A stretch of 57,718 bases of DNA, from contig NW_003107597.1 in the NCBI RefSeq assembly GCF_000003605.2, positions 123,071-180,788 of the forward strand. Reading direction: 5' to 3'. The stretch is from Saccoglossus kowalevskii (taxonomy: Eukaryota > Hemichordata > Enteropneusta > Harrimaniidae). Shown here piece after piece: positions 47,060 to 57,718 of this stretch (within the stretch, counting starts at the first letter, position 1; every line of letters starts with the position of its first letter). The notes below the pieces were generated by a model, which was not told where the DNA came from, ran no database searches, and saw only the letters and a list, made by a program, of their open reading frames with translations. A program made the translations under genes and the position numbers.

Positions 47060-48260
47060 CAATGGGAACGAACTATCGAATGAATGGACATAAGTGTATG
47101 CAGGCAGCGTATAACCAGAGAGGAAACGAGATTATTTTATCTATATCAATATCAACAAAGGAAATTACTTTTTGTAGACACTGTATAAACATTTCCTATA
47201 AATACGCCCTCTAGTGACGAAACGTAGCGTGAATAGGTGGCAGGAAAGTTGTTCAAAGCGTCGTATCGTTTTGTAGTCGTCTACTAACTAATGATGAGAA
47301 TGTTGTGGGAGATTTTACTATATTTTAGATGATGAACTAAACACATACAGTTGTCGATTTGAACGGCATTGTCTTCATTCATATACATTGTTTTAGCATA
47401 TTGAACAGATTGAGAGGTGACTTATTTAAAAGTTGCATGAAACCTCGTGTTTTTCTGTATGAACAATTACAATTATTGTACAACAACTACCGATTACCGA
47501 TAATATATCTTGATGTCGGGTTGTCGGTTCCGGAAACAAATATTTGTGTTCACTTAATAATACACTATAATAGTATTATGCGGAGAGGCAATTTATGATC
47601 GGGTGGGGTACAAACGTTTTTTTGTTCCAGCTACAGCAGCTGTGTTATTATCAGTTATACATCTAATTATAAAAATGTTCCCATCAAGTTTAAAAAAAAA
47701 CAGTTCTGTATCGTTTATGGTAAACTAATTCAATCGTGTCTGGCGTGAAGAACGCCCCCCCCCCCTTTAGCTAATGGCTGAGACCGTATACTAGGTTTTG
47801 ATTATCTGTCGTCCAATTCACATGGTTCGCTGAAGCCGACCATCCGAGGTCGCAGAATTATTTAGTGAACCGCTGCTGGTGGGTATGCTCGTCGTCGCGT
47901 TAATAACTTAATTAATAATCTGCGGGTAATGTATGGTAAGACAAATACAACATTAAAGAGAAAATTACAATAATAATACTGTAAAGAAAAAAATACAAAT
48001 AACAAAAACGTTACTTTTTGTATATTGTTTGTTTTAGGTGTTTAACTAGTGGAAAACTGTTGTTGCATATGTGATTATATTGTTTATTCTATCCTGTTTG
48101 TTTAAAATTAATTGTGTCACGCGCAGATTTTTTCCTTTATCAATTTAGCGTGCCATTGAAGTGCGCCGCATACGTTATAACAGAGGATTTTATTGTTTGC
48201 TAATTTCAGAGGATGTTTTGCCGACCCAAATCAATCTTCCCTACTTGTTCCGAAAGCATT
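47060..48260. other. Intergenic DNA between LINE/satellite block and laminin gene
   Basis: No recognised gene. A short C tract is near 47755-47766. Open frames at 47017-47214 and 47359-47598 show no domain. Confidence 0.4.
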
Positions 48261-48265
48261 ATTTA

Positions 48266-48438
48266 ATTAAAGGGTAGTGGTCGTCGCGCAACGCATGTTC
48301 GAATTTCATTTAAACTCAGACTAGTAATAGTATTACTAGTCTGAGATTTATACAGACAATGTATCTCACACGAGTTGTGTACGTCGCTATGAGTCTCATA
48401 TCGAACAAGGCACTGCGTGACGACCACCACCCTTTATT
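48266..48438. mobile_element. Short terminal-inverted-repeat element, about 173 bp
   Basis: attaaagggtagtggtcgtc plus gcgca at the left is mirrored by tgcgtgacgaccaccaccct plus ttatt at the right (about 25 bp, two mismatches). Its middle has an almost perfect palindrome at 48315-48345 (15-bp arms ctcagactagtaata around one g). The right half recurs at 9990-10070. Confidence 0.75.
48315..48345. repeat. Near-perfect palindrome, 15-bp arms, 1-nt spacer
   Basis: ctcagactagtaata, a single g, then its exact reverse complement. It lies inside the 48266-48438 element. Confidence 0.85.
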
Positions 48439-49116
48439 GTAAACTGTTACAAATATACGCGTGTCACAATCTTAATTTTCTTTGGACGATAAGCAAAATC
48501 TTTTTTCTGGGCCTAAATGCGCTAAAATATAATTCAGTATGTGAAGTTATTAGATACTAGTATGTTTCCTGCATCTTCTCCAGAAATCATCCCGGCACCA
48601 GGAAATATACCACCTTTTCATCAGCAGAACTCAGCCGTTCTTTGGAATCTCTTGCGATTCTGACGGTAGATCTCATGAGAAAAGTTGTTCTACAATTATT
48701 GATTTATTTGCAATTCAATGTACACTCGCTTGTGGGACTTGCTCAATAGATTTGGAAAATGTGCTTTCCAGTTTTTTATTTATTCTAATCAATGAGACCG
48801 GAACATCTTTTCATGGAGCTGCGTGATCTTTGTGACCGGAACATGCTTGTCTCGCCACTGAATGGGTGATGAGATCCCAAAGTATAACCAAATTTCCTCT
48901 GGTATGTAGCGCGGCGCATTCCGTATCCGTTTGATCAGTCTATTCTTAATAAAATATACACGGTTTTGAGCAAGGACGCTTGTGGATACTCCCAACGCCC
49001 AGTCACGTTCGAACCCATAACTTCAAGCTGCCACCCCTGCTGTCGATTCGAAGAAAAGTTTGGAATAGTCCATCAACGCCTTGCCCCACAATTCTGTGCG
49101 AAACGATTTCTTGAGA

Positions 49117-49558
49117 ATGGCGGTCGGAGAAATGATAGCTATGGGTAGGCTCCTGAAATTATCGCCGTTTTGCCCTGGAACAAACTATTTCTTAGCAACA
49201 CTTTTATTAACTGTACTCACTAACCATTTTAGTTTTGCTCAACAAAGTCGAAGCGCTTGTTACGATTCGCAAGGACGACCACAGCGTTGCATCGCCGAGT
49301 TTGTAAACGCCGCGTACGAAGTGAAGATAGAATCAACTAACACATGCGGCTATGATAGGACTTTATTCTGCCTCCAGACCGGCGTTACCGGTGCCACTAA
49401 GTCATGCGATGAATGCGTAGCCTCCGATCCAAATCTACGACACCCGCCTCGTTATATGACTGATTACAACAGTGACCAGAACACAACATGGTGGCAGAGC
49501 GAAACTATGTACGAGAATATTCAGTATCCACATTCAGTCAATTTAACGCTGCCGCTGG
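49117..49558 (+). CDS. LAMC1: Laminin subunit gamma, first coding exon (partial gene)
   Basis: ATG at 49117 has A at -3 and G at +4, a better context than the in-frame ATGs at 49132 and 49141. The exon ends in phase 1 at a gtgagt donor (49559). Residues 1-22 are a lead; about 23-41 form a hydrophobic signal segment ([18 protein letters not shown]) with likely cleavage after Ala41. From about 47 the laminin N-terminal (LN) domain begins: [57 protein letters not shown] and [12 protein letters not shown], segments that match gamma-type laminins (RPQRC / EFVNAA / CxQTGVTG / TDYN / TTWWQS / LTL). N-glycosylation sequons: NTT (about 122) and NLT (about 142). The product would be a secreted basement-membrane subunit assembling with alpha and beta chains. 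The rest lies beyond the right edge. Gamma identity is strong; the symbol is by homology. Confidence 0.92.
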
Positions 49559-52500
49559 GTGAGTACCGGCGTCTTAATGTTATAACTTCTAAATACTATG
49601 CCACTTTTTACAGCTATTAAGAGACATTTCATACATGATATGTTCCTGGGTTTATAAAAGGTCAAAGAGATCAGGTCGTAAATAGTCAAAATTGGGCCAG
49701 TGACCACTGGCACCAACGGCAGAGTACTCTATTAAATTTCAAGTGTTTGCACATTAAAGTACATTCTCGCTTCTACCAATATAATAACAAAGCTCTGGTG
49801 AGAATGACAATCTTGTTATTGCAGCTCTCCCACCCCTTGAGTTAAAATCTGTAAATTGGTATATGCGAACAGCTGAGTTATACAAACGCCATTGATTGTA
49901 CGCCACAATGAATGCGTCTCGTATTGTTGACTTGACACATTTTACCTGGAGTTGTCATTCCGAAGATGGAAAAAAACTTAACAGCACTGACCGTTAATAC
50001 AGCTTCAAGTAGAAGGCCAGACAACTAGTTGAATAATTTGTTTGTGTTTGGGGAAAACTAGGCCCAAATCCTCTTGGAGAATAATCAAGAAATGTGCCCG
50101 TTTGTTTTTCTTCAGCTAGGTAAATTCCCGCAATACCTAGGGGTGTGGGTGTAAAGTATATGTATAAGTATACTATCAAAAATTTATAAAATAAGCCCTC
50201 GTATTATAAATCTTTGATATTATACTATATATAAACTTTGTGTTTAATATATATTTTTTTGTTTACATACACACCATATGTTAAGTGATTGAAGTGCCTG
50301 GGGTCTTAAAAGTCAATCCTATTCCTCCCAGAACGAAAAAAAAAAAGGACGAGATGGGGGGTTGAATTTTTTCTACAACATTATCGTAAATCACGTTTTA
50401 TGAGAGTAACCCCTGATTATAAGTTCTAATGTATTTATATCCAAGAAACCCACAGTTATTGGCAAGCACATTTTGTGCATCAGTCAAAGCAACCGTTCCA
50501 GAGGATTCCAGTGAAATTCTCCCTTCTGCAACAATTTTGGAATTGAAATAAAGCCGTTTATAAATTGCTTTATATTCATTAAACACCATCTTTTGAAAAT
50601 CTTGTTAGTTGGTAATTTCTAAAAAGTTTTTTTTTTTTTTTGAATCATTAAATCATAAATATTATTAAACTGTTTGCAGTGTAACATGTACAATGTTTCC
50701 TATAGGAGAATCCCTTGAGTATATTCTACTGGTAATTTTATCTGAGTACCCCCCAGTGGATAACAGTTTGTGTGTAGTGTGTGGTCCACATTATTATTTC
50801 CAGTATTTTCACTAAACTTTTATCTAAATTCCGTCTGTGTTTATACATTTTCTCCACTGAAGGTCCATTTATTCGGCCATTACCTGACCATTATACCTTG
50901 GCAGAATTCCCATAATAAATCTGTATTCAATGATGTCGGAATCAAACAAAATGGCGCTTGCCATGGTACGTTTCCATGGGAAATCGAGCAAGAGGTTTGT
51001 GTCTTTGTCATTCAGGCGTCGATTGGTTTAAATTTGAAATTAAGTTGTTATATGATGTTTTTCCTTGTTTTTCTGATTCAAAACAGATTTACTAATACTC
51101 CAAAAAAATCTTACTCCATTAATAACAGCAATGCAAGTGACAAGTATATAAAACAAGTGCGTGTCAGTATTGAAACTTACTATTCAGTTTACTGAGATTG
51201 AAAATAGTTTCTTTGTATGCGACTGTACGTTGTAGTGTCAACACTTATTGCTAAATTGGCAAAATAAAGTGGTTAATCATTTCATTAGACTGGGTCAATA
51301 TTGAAAAAGGAAATGCCAAAGAATAAAAAGCCTTGCTTCATGGTCTGCTAGTTTCTATGCATAGTGAACTGTTCTCTTCACAGCCACACCAGATTAAATA
51401 CTGGAATTTAATCTGTTAGATTATAATGTTGTAAAGTACGAAGATGAATTTGTACAATAAAAAGTATGACATTTGTAGAGTTTTTTGTTTGCTCTTGAGT
51501 GTTTTTGTTCACCTTGTGGAAGGAAGGTGTCTATACATATATATAAGTGTTATCAATTGACACCCACTACATAGGGAAGTAGTGTCTGTGTTCCTGTTAA
51601 TTACCTTGATGTTTCTTGTGGGTGGGTGGGTGTGTGCTTGTCTGGCAGTCTGTCTGTTAACCATATTTGGTTCTGTTATAGCGACATCATCTGTCTTTTT
51701 TAAATCATTTCTGTCATATTTCTCATTGAGTCAAAATTACTCTTTTGATAACAAATAGATGATGTTGTCATGTAATTGTGAGGATGTAAATACTACACAC
51801 ATGCAAAATGCGGCATAACATTTTCCCAATATTTGCAAGGTATTATCAATTCTGGGTGCTCTATAAATTTTGAATATTAGTGATAATTGAAAACAGAAAA
51901 CAAATAACCATTTCAATATAACAGTTACGAATTAATCTAGTGATATTTGGGAGATTTTGAAAACAAAGTTTACTAACTAACATTTACTGATATAGAGAAA
52001 ACATGTATTGTATTTGTTCTACTGTTAAATCAATTTATTTTCAGTATTTTAATATTTTTTAGAAATCTCACTTTATTGTTATTCTACAAGTTCACATGAA
52101 TTTAATTTATCAAATTTTAAAATCAAAATTAAAAACCAGTGATTAATTTACAATATTAGAAGAACATGTACTTATGTAAATGACCGAAGGCATATTTTAA
52201 TTATACATACAAGTACATTGTGTACATGTAAATGCAATTATTCTGCTTCAAGTGTGTTGCTATGCGAAATGCACATCTAGTAGAGAAAATATGGTATATT
52301 CCCTGTCATGTGACATATTGCTGTGCATGTGCGTGCTCATGTATATTCAAATGTCCTTTTTACTCAGTATTACCATATATAGATTAATTATTATAATTAC
52401 TATAAAGACATTTATAAAAAAAAGTTGCTTGTACCCATGTATTGTGTACTGCATGTAAAAAACTATGTCCTCATTAGTTGCTTCCAGTCATCCATTATTT

Positions 52501-53211
52501 TGTATTGATTAATTGAAATAGTAACCCAGATTTCACACAATAAACTCATCTCCCCTGGGTGCCATTGAAGACTTCAAGGATTTCTCAAGAAATGGGAGGT
52601 TCTGTACACAAGGTCTCAATTCATGCAAATAAACTTGCTGAATATTATCACTGTCATAATCAGACCTTGTCATTTGGGTATGGTCTAGTAAGCTTCCAGA
52701 GTTTCAGTTTTTATTGTATTTTCTCTGATACATGTTTGTCATTCCATAGAATTAAAACTAGTGATATATCCCTCCCTCCCTTCATGTTTGTTTCATCTCT
52801 CTCAGTACACACTTGCATTCTTCAATTATAGAGCTAACCTTGTCAGCCCAGGAACTAACTTTTCCGGGTTAGACCATTATTTTCAGGGGGTATGCTCCTG
52901 TTATGGATGTTGCTTAAAAATATGCTGTTCCACGTTCAAGTTAATATTTTGCATCAGTGGAATAAATTAAATAATGTTCTCATTCATTATGTTCCAATTT
53001 TGTGTAAATGAACAATGTAATTGATGCGTAATGTAACTGTTGCATGGGACCCACACCAAATATTTGCCATTATTGTTCTAATAACATTTCAGTTAAGTTC
53101 TTTTTTTTTTAGCTAGCATGTTATTTTCAAATTAAGATGTTTCTAATTTTAAAATAAAATTCCATCTCATTAAGAGATTGTTGGCACTTTATTTAGTTAA
53201 ATTTGCTAAAA

Positions 53212-53418
53212 TACTGTCAATGCATTAATTATTTACTTTTTAATATCACTATTTTAGCTGATAAGTAAAATCTGCTAAATTAAATCTTCAGGAACACGTA
53301 AAATAACAATAAAACTCATTGTTTCCTTGACAAATTCATGAAATTAAAACACAGGAAATATGCTCAAAACACCAAAATAGTGAAATTAATATCAGTGAAA
53401 ATAAATAATTTTACGGTA
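53212..53418. mobile_element. MITE, diverged relative of the 13150/31194 family
   Basis: The left end tactgtcaatgcattaatta and right end aaataaataattttacggta are inverted. Inside are inverted 'aatatcactattttagctg' / 'aaaatagtgaaattaat'. It is more eroded than the other two copies. Confidence 0.6.
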
Positions 53419-55266
53419 ACATGTACCGTAGCTATTTCAACTTGCTTTAAAATCATATTTTATAGAACATTTTGCGACTCAAACTTAATCTAATCTCAGA
53501 AATCTAAACTTAGTCTTTATTTTTTTTAACTATTATCAGTTGTATTTTAAATTATTACCCAGTTTCTATTTTGAGCATTTTTTGGACCATTTAAAATGTA
53601 AAAATGATAGAATTATTGTCAATTTATGAAGGAGAATCATTCTGTTATACTGTGACATTGAACTTGTAATGTACATATACTGACATGTGTCCTCTTCCTC
53701 CAGTTCTTCTCAAATATACAGAATACAAAACTCAAAAGGAAGTGACAATTATTTCGCCTAAATAAACAAATTAAATCAGGCAGATAAACTTGCAGTGGAT
53801 TTCAATAAATAATTATAGCTTTGGTCATTTACCTTGTCATGGTTGATTGGTTCAGGGACCAAAAAGTCATTCCGAGGGCGGTTGAAGTCTACTGCTAGTG
53901 TTTGTGTGTCTCGATTCCAAAAAAAACTTTCATACACGCATGTCTATGTTGATTTGAATATATTTGCTACCGAAAAAATATATTTGACTCATTAATACCG
54001 TACAGCGAAAGACAATAAATGGTAAAAATGCCCGCTGTTTACATCTAATGTATGAATAATAAATAATATTTATAATATTTTTGTTAATAATTTTTTATTT
54101 ATTTACCCAATAATAATAACAACAATAAGAAACACTGAAAAAAAAAAAAACAGAAGTAAGCCATACAGAAAACTAATGGTAAGAAAAATACACATATATA
54201 TTGGGTAAAATGGAAATCAGAAAAATATGTTGCACGTGGCAATAGAGTTTGTGGTTTGCAGTGTAAATTAAATCTAGCTACAATAAATGGGTCACTTCAG
54301 TGTATGGTTACCATATGCGTATTATAATTTTTGTTTTGCTGTGCGTTAATACACGTACCACTGTATATTGTATCATTACTCGTGGTGCTTTTTTCTTTGC
54401 AATGTGATAATACAGATCAAATTATATCACATTTTTCACTTGTTATGTTAGTTAATTCTGGTTCAGTATAATTGTGTCATCTGTATTTCAAATTTATAAG
54501 CTTCTAGGCAGACATTATGACACTAAAGGTTAGATGGGAGGGGCAGGGTGGCAACAAGGGAGGGCAGTGTCTCAAATCAAATATAACTGTCATTTATTTC
54601 TGAAAAAAACCTGGATCAAATTTGTGTTTGGCTGTTTTGATGACATTTTGATTTATATCGCTGTCAGAGTGTTGCAAAGCCTGCTTTCATGGCCAGCGCA
54701 TCCCACACATCCATCTTAGCAATAACTCTTGCGTTTTTATGCATACACAGAGTAACAGTAGCAGAAGTTTACATTCCAACTAAAATTCCTGTTGCTTCTA
54801 AAGACAATTTATTAATGCCTTCATAGTAGTATGGTATCAATATCACTGCTAACTGTGCTGGATTATGACAGCATGGCTGCCTGGTCATGACCTTCACATA
54901 CTAGTTAAAAGTATAAAGTTTCAGTTTGGCTTGCTGGATATGTTGGCTTGCTCATTGAGGCCCAGGGTGGGTACTTAACATACAGCACTGAAACCATACA
55001 ATTGCACTGTGATTGTAACACATTTCTTTTATAAAATAGAATTTTTATGTTTAATGAAACAAAATTAATATCAATTAAAATGATTTTGTTATTAAAAGTA
55101 CATGTAATTAACGCAATGTTGAATTGAAGTGAAATTAAAAAATAAGTTTTAGTTAATGATTATTTTCTGACAGCTGTTTTGTATACTTAGATGGTGGATT
55201 TTTGTTTCTCCATCTTGCATGGAGCTTGTCTTCTGCAGAAAGGGGATCAGTTGTGTTGTCAACAAT

Positions 55267-55468
55267 TACTGTAAAATAATTTAATTTACCTGGAATTAAT
55301 TTTCGCTGAAAAGACTATTTGTATTGAATTTATTTTCAATGATTCTTGACGAGTTAAATGTAAAATATAGAAAAAAAGTTATATTTGCTGGATTTTTATT
55401 CACTGAATCATTCCTTCAGCGAAATAAGTGAAAATTAATTCCAAGCAAAAATAAAGTATTTTACAGTA
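55267..55468. mobile_element. MITE, 'tactgtagaatactttattt' family, copy 2
   Basis: About 202 bp. Begins tactgtaaaataatttaatt and ends aataaagtattttacagta. The interior matches 25943 (ctggaattaattttcgctga, ttgacgagttaaatgtaaa). Confidence 0.85.
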
Positions 55469-56759
55469 TATTTAAATATAGAACCAACAAAATTTCCTTG
55501 AAAGTGGTTAAATGCAAGCTTTCATGAAATTTAATGATTGTATAACTGTTTTAGTAGCTTAGCTAAATTCCTAACTGAAATATCTCTTATCTTGACCAAG
55601 GTTGTACGTACATTGCCATTGTATACTGATTTGCACAGTAGACTTGCATGGTATAAAGTTTCTCTGGTCTTCAGTGCTGCTAATTAGGATTAGCCTGCAG
55701 GTGTTAATTAGATGGCTATGTAAACAGTTGGTGATATTGATACAAGATTGGAAATAGATTATGGATGCTACTGGTTGGTTTTAACTTTGGATTTTCCGAA
55801 AACTTGTATTTTTGTTTTTTTAAGATTTCCTGATTTAAGAGTTTTGACAGGGACCAGTTTTTGTAAAAGCATCTGGACTTCATGACCTAGCAACCCCGAT
55901 TGTTGTTGTTGTTAAGACAGTGCTACACAATTTGGGGTTTGTTCGTGACTTACGAAAATTGGTCTCTCCTAAATTTAAAGCTGTTTATAGAGATTTTACA
56001 AATTACACTATTAGCGATTGACTATTTGAAACTCTTGTGGTAGAGTTAGGGATAACAAATCTACACAGAGTATATTTATAGAAAATATTTATAGAAAAAA
56101 AGCACGAGAAGTGAAGAAAAAAAAACACAAACAACCAAAACAAGCTCCAAACTACATGTAAGAAGAAAATAAATCATGCTTTTTCCCACATTATTTCATC
56201 CGTGTTTTTAATAGTTGAACAAAATTTAGGACTGTTGTATTTTGAAAAAGTACCAGCAATGTACAGTGAGCATCAATGTGGTCATTCCTAGTGGAAAAGT
56301 TGTCCTTAGTTACACATGATACAGCCTTTGCTGCACTTCGCAGGGTGATCTGAAGAAACTTATACTTAAAGGGGAACCTTCCAAGCCCAGGGATTGCACC
56401 AAAGAATCATGGGACACTATTGTTTATGTTATTTACAGAGTTAATCTATCTTTTGTTATCCATTGTAATTTTAATCCAGAAAGTAAAGGCACATACAACT
56501 TCCACTGCTGTGGACCACTACTGTCTAGCATTGCTGTTGTAGGTGGGGCTTCCTTAAGTACAAAATCAACAAAGATGCTACCTTCATTTATTTTAGGCAT
56601 TATAAACAATGATGATTACTTAACGAAAACAAGACTAGAATTTGAATAATCCAGAGTGACAGCAAAGTTGACCTTTAGTGGAAATGTTATTGTCCAGCAG
56701 TACAACAGATTCTTTCAGTTTTCTCAGAATAGAACATATTTTATAAAACAATTTTATCA

Positions 56760-56962
56760 TACTGTGGAATACTTTATTTTCGCTGGAATTAATTTTCGCT
56801 GAAAAGGCTTTTTGGGCGTTTTGTATGGAATTTATTTTCATTGATTTTTGATAAGTTTAATGTAAAATATAGGAAAAAAAGTATATTCGGTGGATTTTAT
56901 TTTCACGGAATCATCCCAATAGCGAAAATTAATTCCAAGTGAAAATAAAGTATTCTACAGTA
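56760..56962. mobile_element. MITE, 'tactgtagaatactttattt' family, copy 3
   Basis: About 203 bp. Begins tactgtggaatactttattt and ends aataaagtattctacagta. The interior 'ttttgggcgttttgtatgga' is shared with 25943. Same orientation as copy 2, 1.5 kb away. Confidence 0.85.
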
Positions 56963-57718
56963 GTTGATTTGCCATATGTTCATGAAAGCAACTATATAGT
57001 TCTCCTTGCTTCATTGTCTGTAGTAACAAGAATTGTGAAAAACACAGAATACATCCTCGCAAGATGCTAATTCAAAGGTGTCTGAGGGAGTTGCATGGCA
57101 GTTGGATGTTAAAATTGTTATTTTAATCCTCATAAAATTCAAATAGAAAATAAGATTTGCATTTGAGAACCGGTTTACTACTACACGGCTTCCTTACTTT
57201 TAAGTTATAATTGTTAGCAATATCATAGCTGTGTCTAAGTATGTCTAGACAAAGTTCATAAATTCAAATTAACAGTATAAGACTATGGTGCTTAGAAGCC
57301 ATTGAAACTTGTTATGCTATTTGACAAATGGTCTCCAGTCCCCTTTACCCCTACTTGATACAAACCGGAAGTTATTGTTTGTTTTGCCAAGAAACCTTTA
57401 CTTTTGAATGGGAAGGTCTTGACAAGCCTTTGACAGTCTAGTAGGCTTCCTATGGGAGGCTGGAATAGCTTACTAGGCTCCCTGTTGTGAGTGTGGTTTC
57501 CGCATTGAATTCCTGTGGTATTGTAGGCTTTGTTCTCCTTGGTATAGCTACACATTAACTATTCAGAGGTCATTCCTAATACTTTATGCAACTGTAAGAA
57601 TGTAAGAATGTTGGTAGGCCTCTCTCTGTATTAATAGATAACATTAAAAATTGTCATCTTGAGCTTGAACTTTGAACCTTTCACATGTGATTTACATTGG
57701 GTAGTTGTTTCACTGAGC

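Larger units (their letters stand above)
49559..57718 (+). other. LAMC1: First intron of the laminin gamma gene (runs off the window)
   Basis: Starts with gtgagt. No frame in the remaining 8.2 kb resembles the expected continuation of the LN domain or EGF-like repeats, so I read it all as intron. It contains three MITEs (53212, 55267 and 56760), AT-rich stretches around 54.0-54.2 kb and a T/G-rich block near 51.6 kb. Open frames within it (for example 50770-51195) have no recognisable domain. Confidence 0.6.

Noticed and set aside
49081-49116. Upstream extension of the laminin exon frame
   Set aside because: The frame stays open upstream but begins at TTG, not ATG; the first ATG in good context is 49117, followed by a plausible signal peptide.
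50770-51195. 141-codon frame in the laminin intron as a further laminin exon
   Set aside because: It lacks LN-domain or EGF-like cysteine patterns, and no splice-phase match (phase 1) to the first exon is evident.

Overview
This is animal genomic DNA. It is AT-rich, gene-poor, full of introns and dispersed repeats, and contains an 82-base run of N that marks a draft-assembly gap. Three protein-coding genes can be supported, all on the + strand. (1) The last three coding exons of a TRPC-type cation channel enter from the left edge and stop at 3194. (2) A complete ATP-dependent RNA helicase A gene (DHX9) runs from 17959 to 41827. It has 31 coding exons whose reading phases agree across every junction, and they sum to 3993 nt (1330 aa). 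(3) The first coding exon of a laminin gamma chain (49117-49558) carries the signal peptide and the start of the laminin N-terminal domain. The rest of that gene lies beyond the right edge, so 49559-57718 is read as its first intron.

DHX9 followed by a laminin gamma gene in the same orientation matches the human 1q25.3 neighbourhood (DHX9, SHCBP1L, LAMC1, LAMC2). No SHCBP1L-like sequence is visible here. Together with the repeat types (RTE-like and ORF1/2A-like LINE relics, a PIF/Harbinger relic and many small inverted-repeat elements) this suggests an invertebrate deuterostome or a similarly slowly evolving marine invertebrate. A hemichordate or another ambulacrarian is my guess, but the sequence alone does not prove it.

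Layout. 1-3194: TRPC 3' end. 3200-5600: probable TRPC 3' untranslated/flanking DNA with about 31-bp minisatellites. 5600-17070: intergenic DNA with several dispersed repeat families, a heat-shock-element/TATA cluster at about 12.7-12.9 kb and a degenerate satellite at 14.4-15.1 kb. 17073-17805: Harbinger-like element directly upstream of DHX9. 17952-42200: DHX9, whose introns hold a solo LTR with its target duplication, an antisense RTE-like LINE 3' fragment, a minisatellite and at least ten MITE-like elements. 42240-43070: minisatellite, then the satellite again. 43110-46640: antisense relic of a longer LINE (2A-like peptide, ORF1-like part, reverse transcriptase). 46860-47050: more satellite. 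48266-48438: terminal-inverted-repeat element. 49117 onward: laminin gamma exon 1 and a long first intron with three more MITEs.

I did not find a self-evidently new defence-type or enzymatic system. The observations most worth a second look are: the conserved DHX9-laminin gamma linkage; the satellite family that occurs three times and appears split by the LINE; the group of MITE subfamilies sharing TACTGTA-type ends; the heat-shock-element promoter-like block with no recognisable gene; and the possible unproductive splice donor in DHX9 exon 5.
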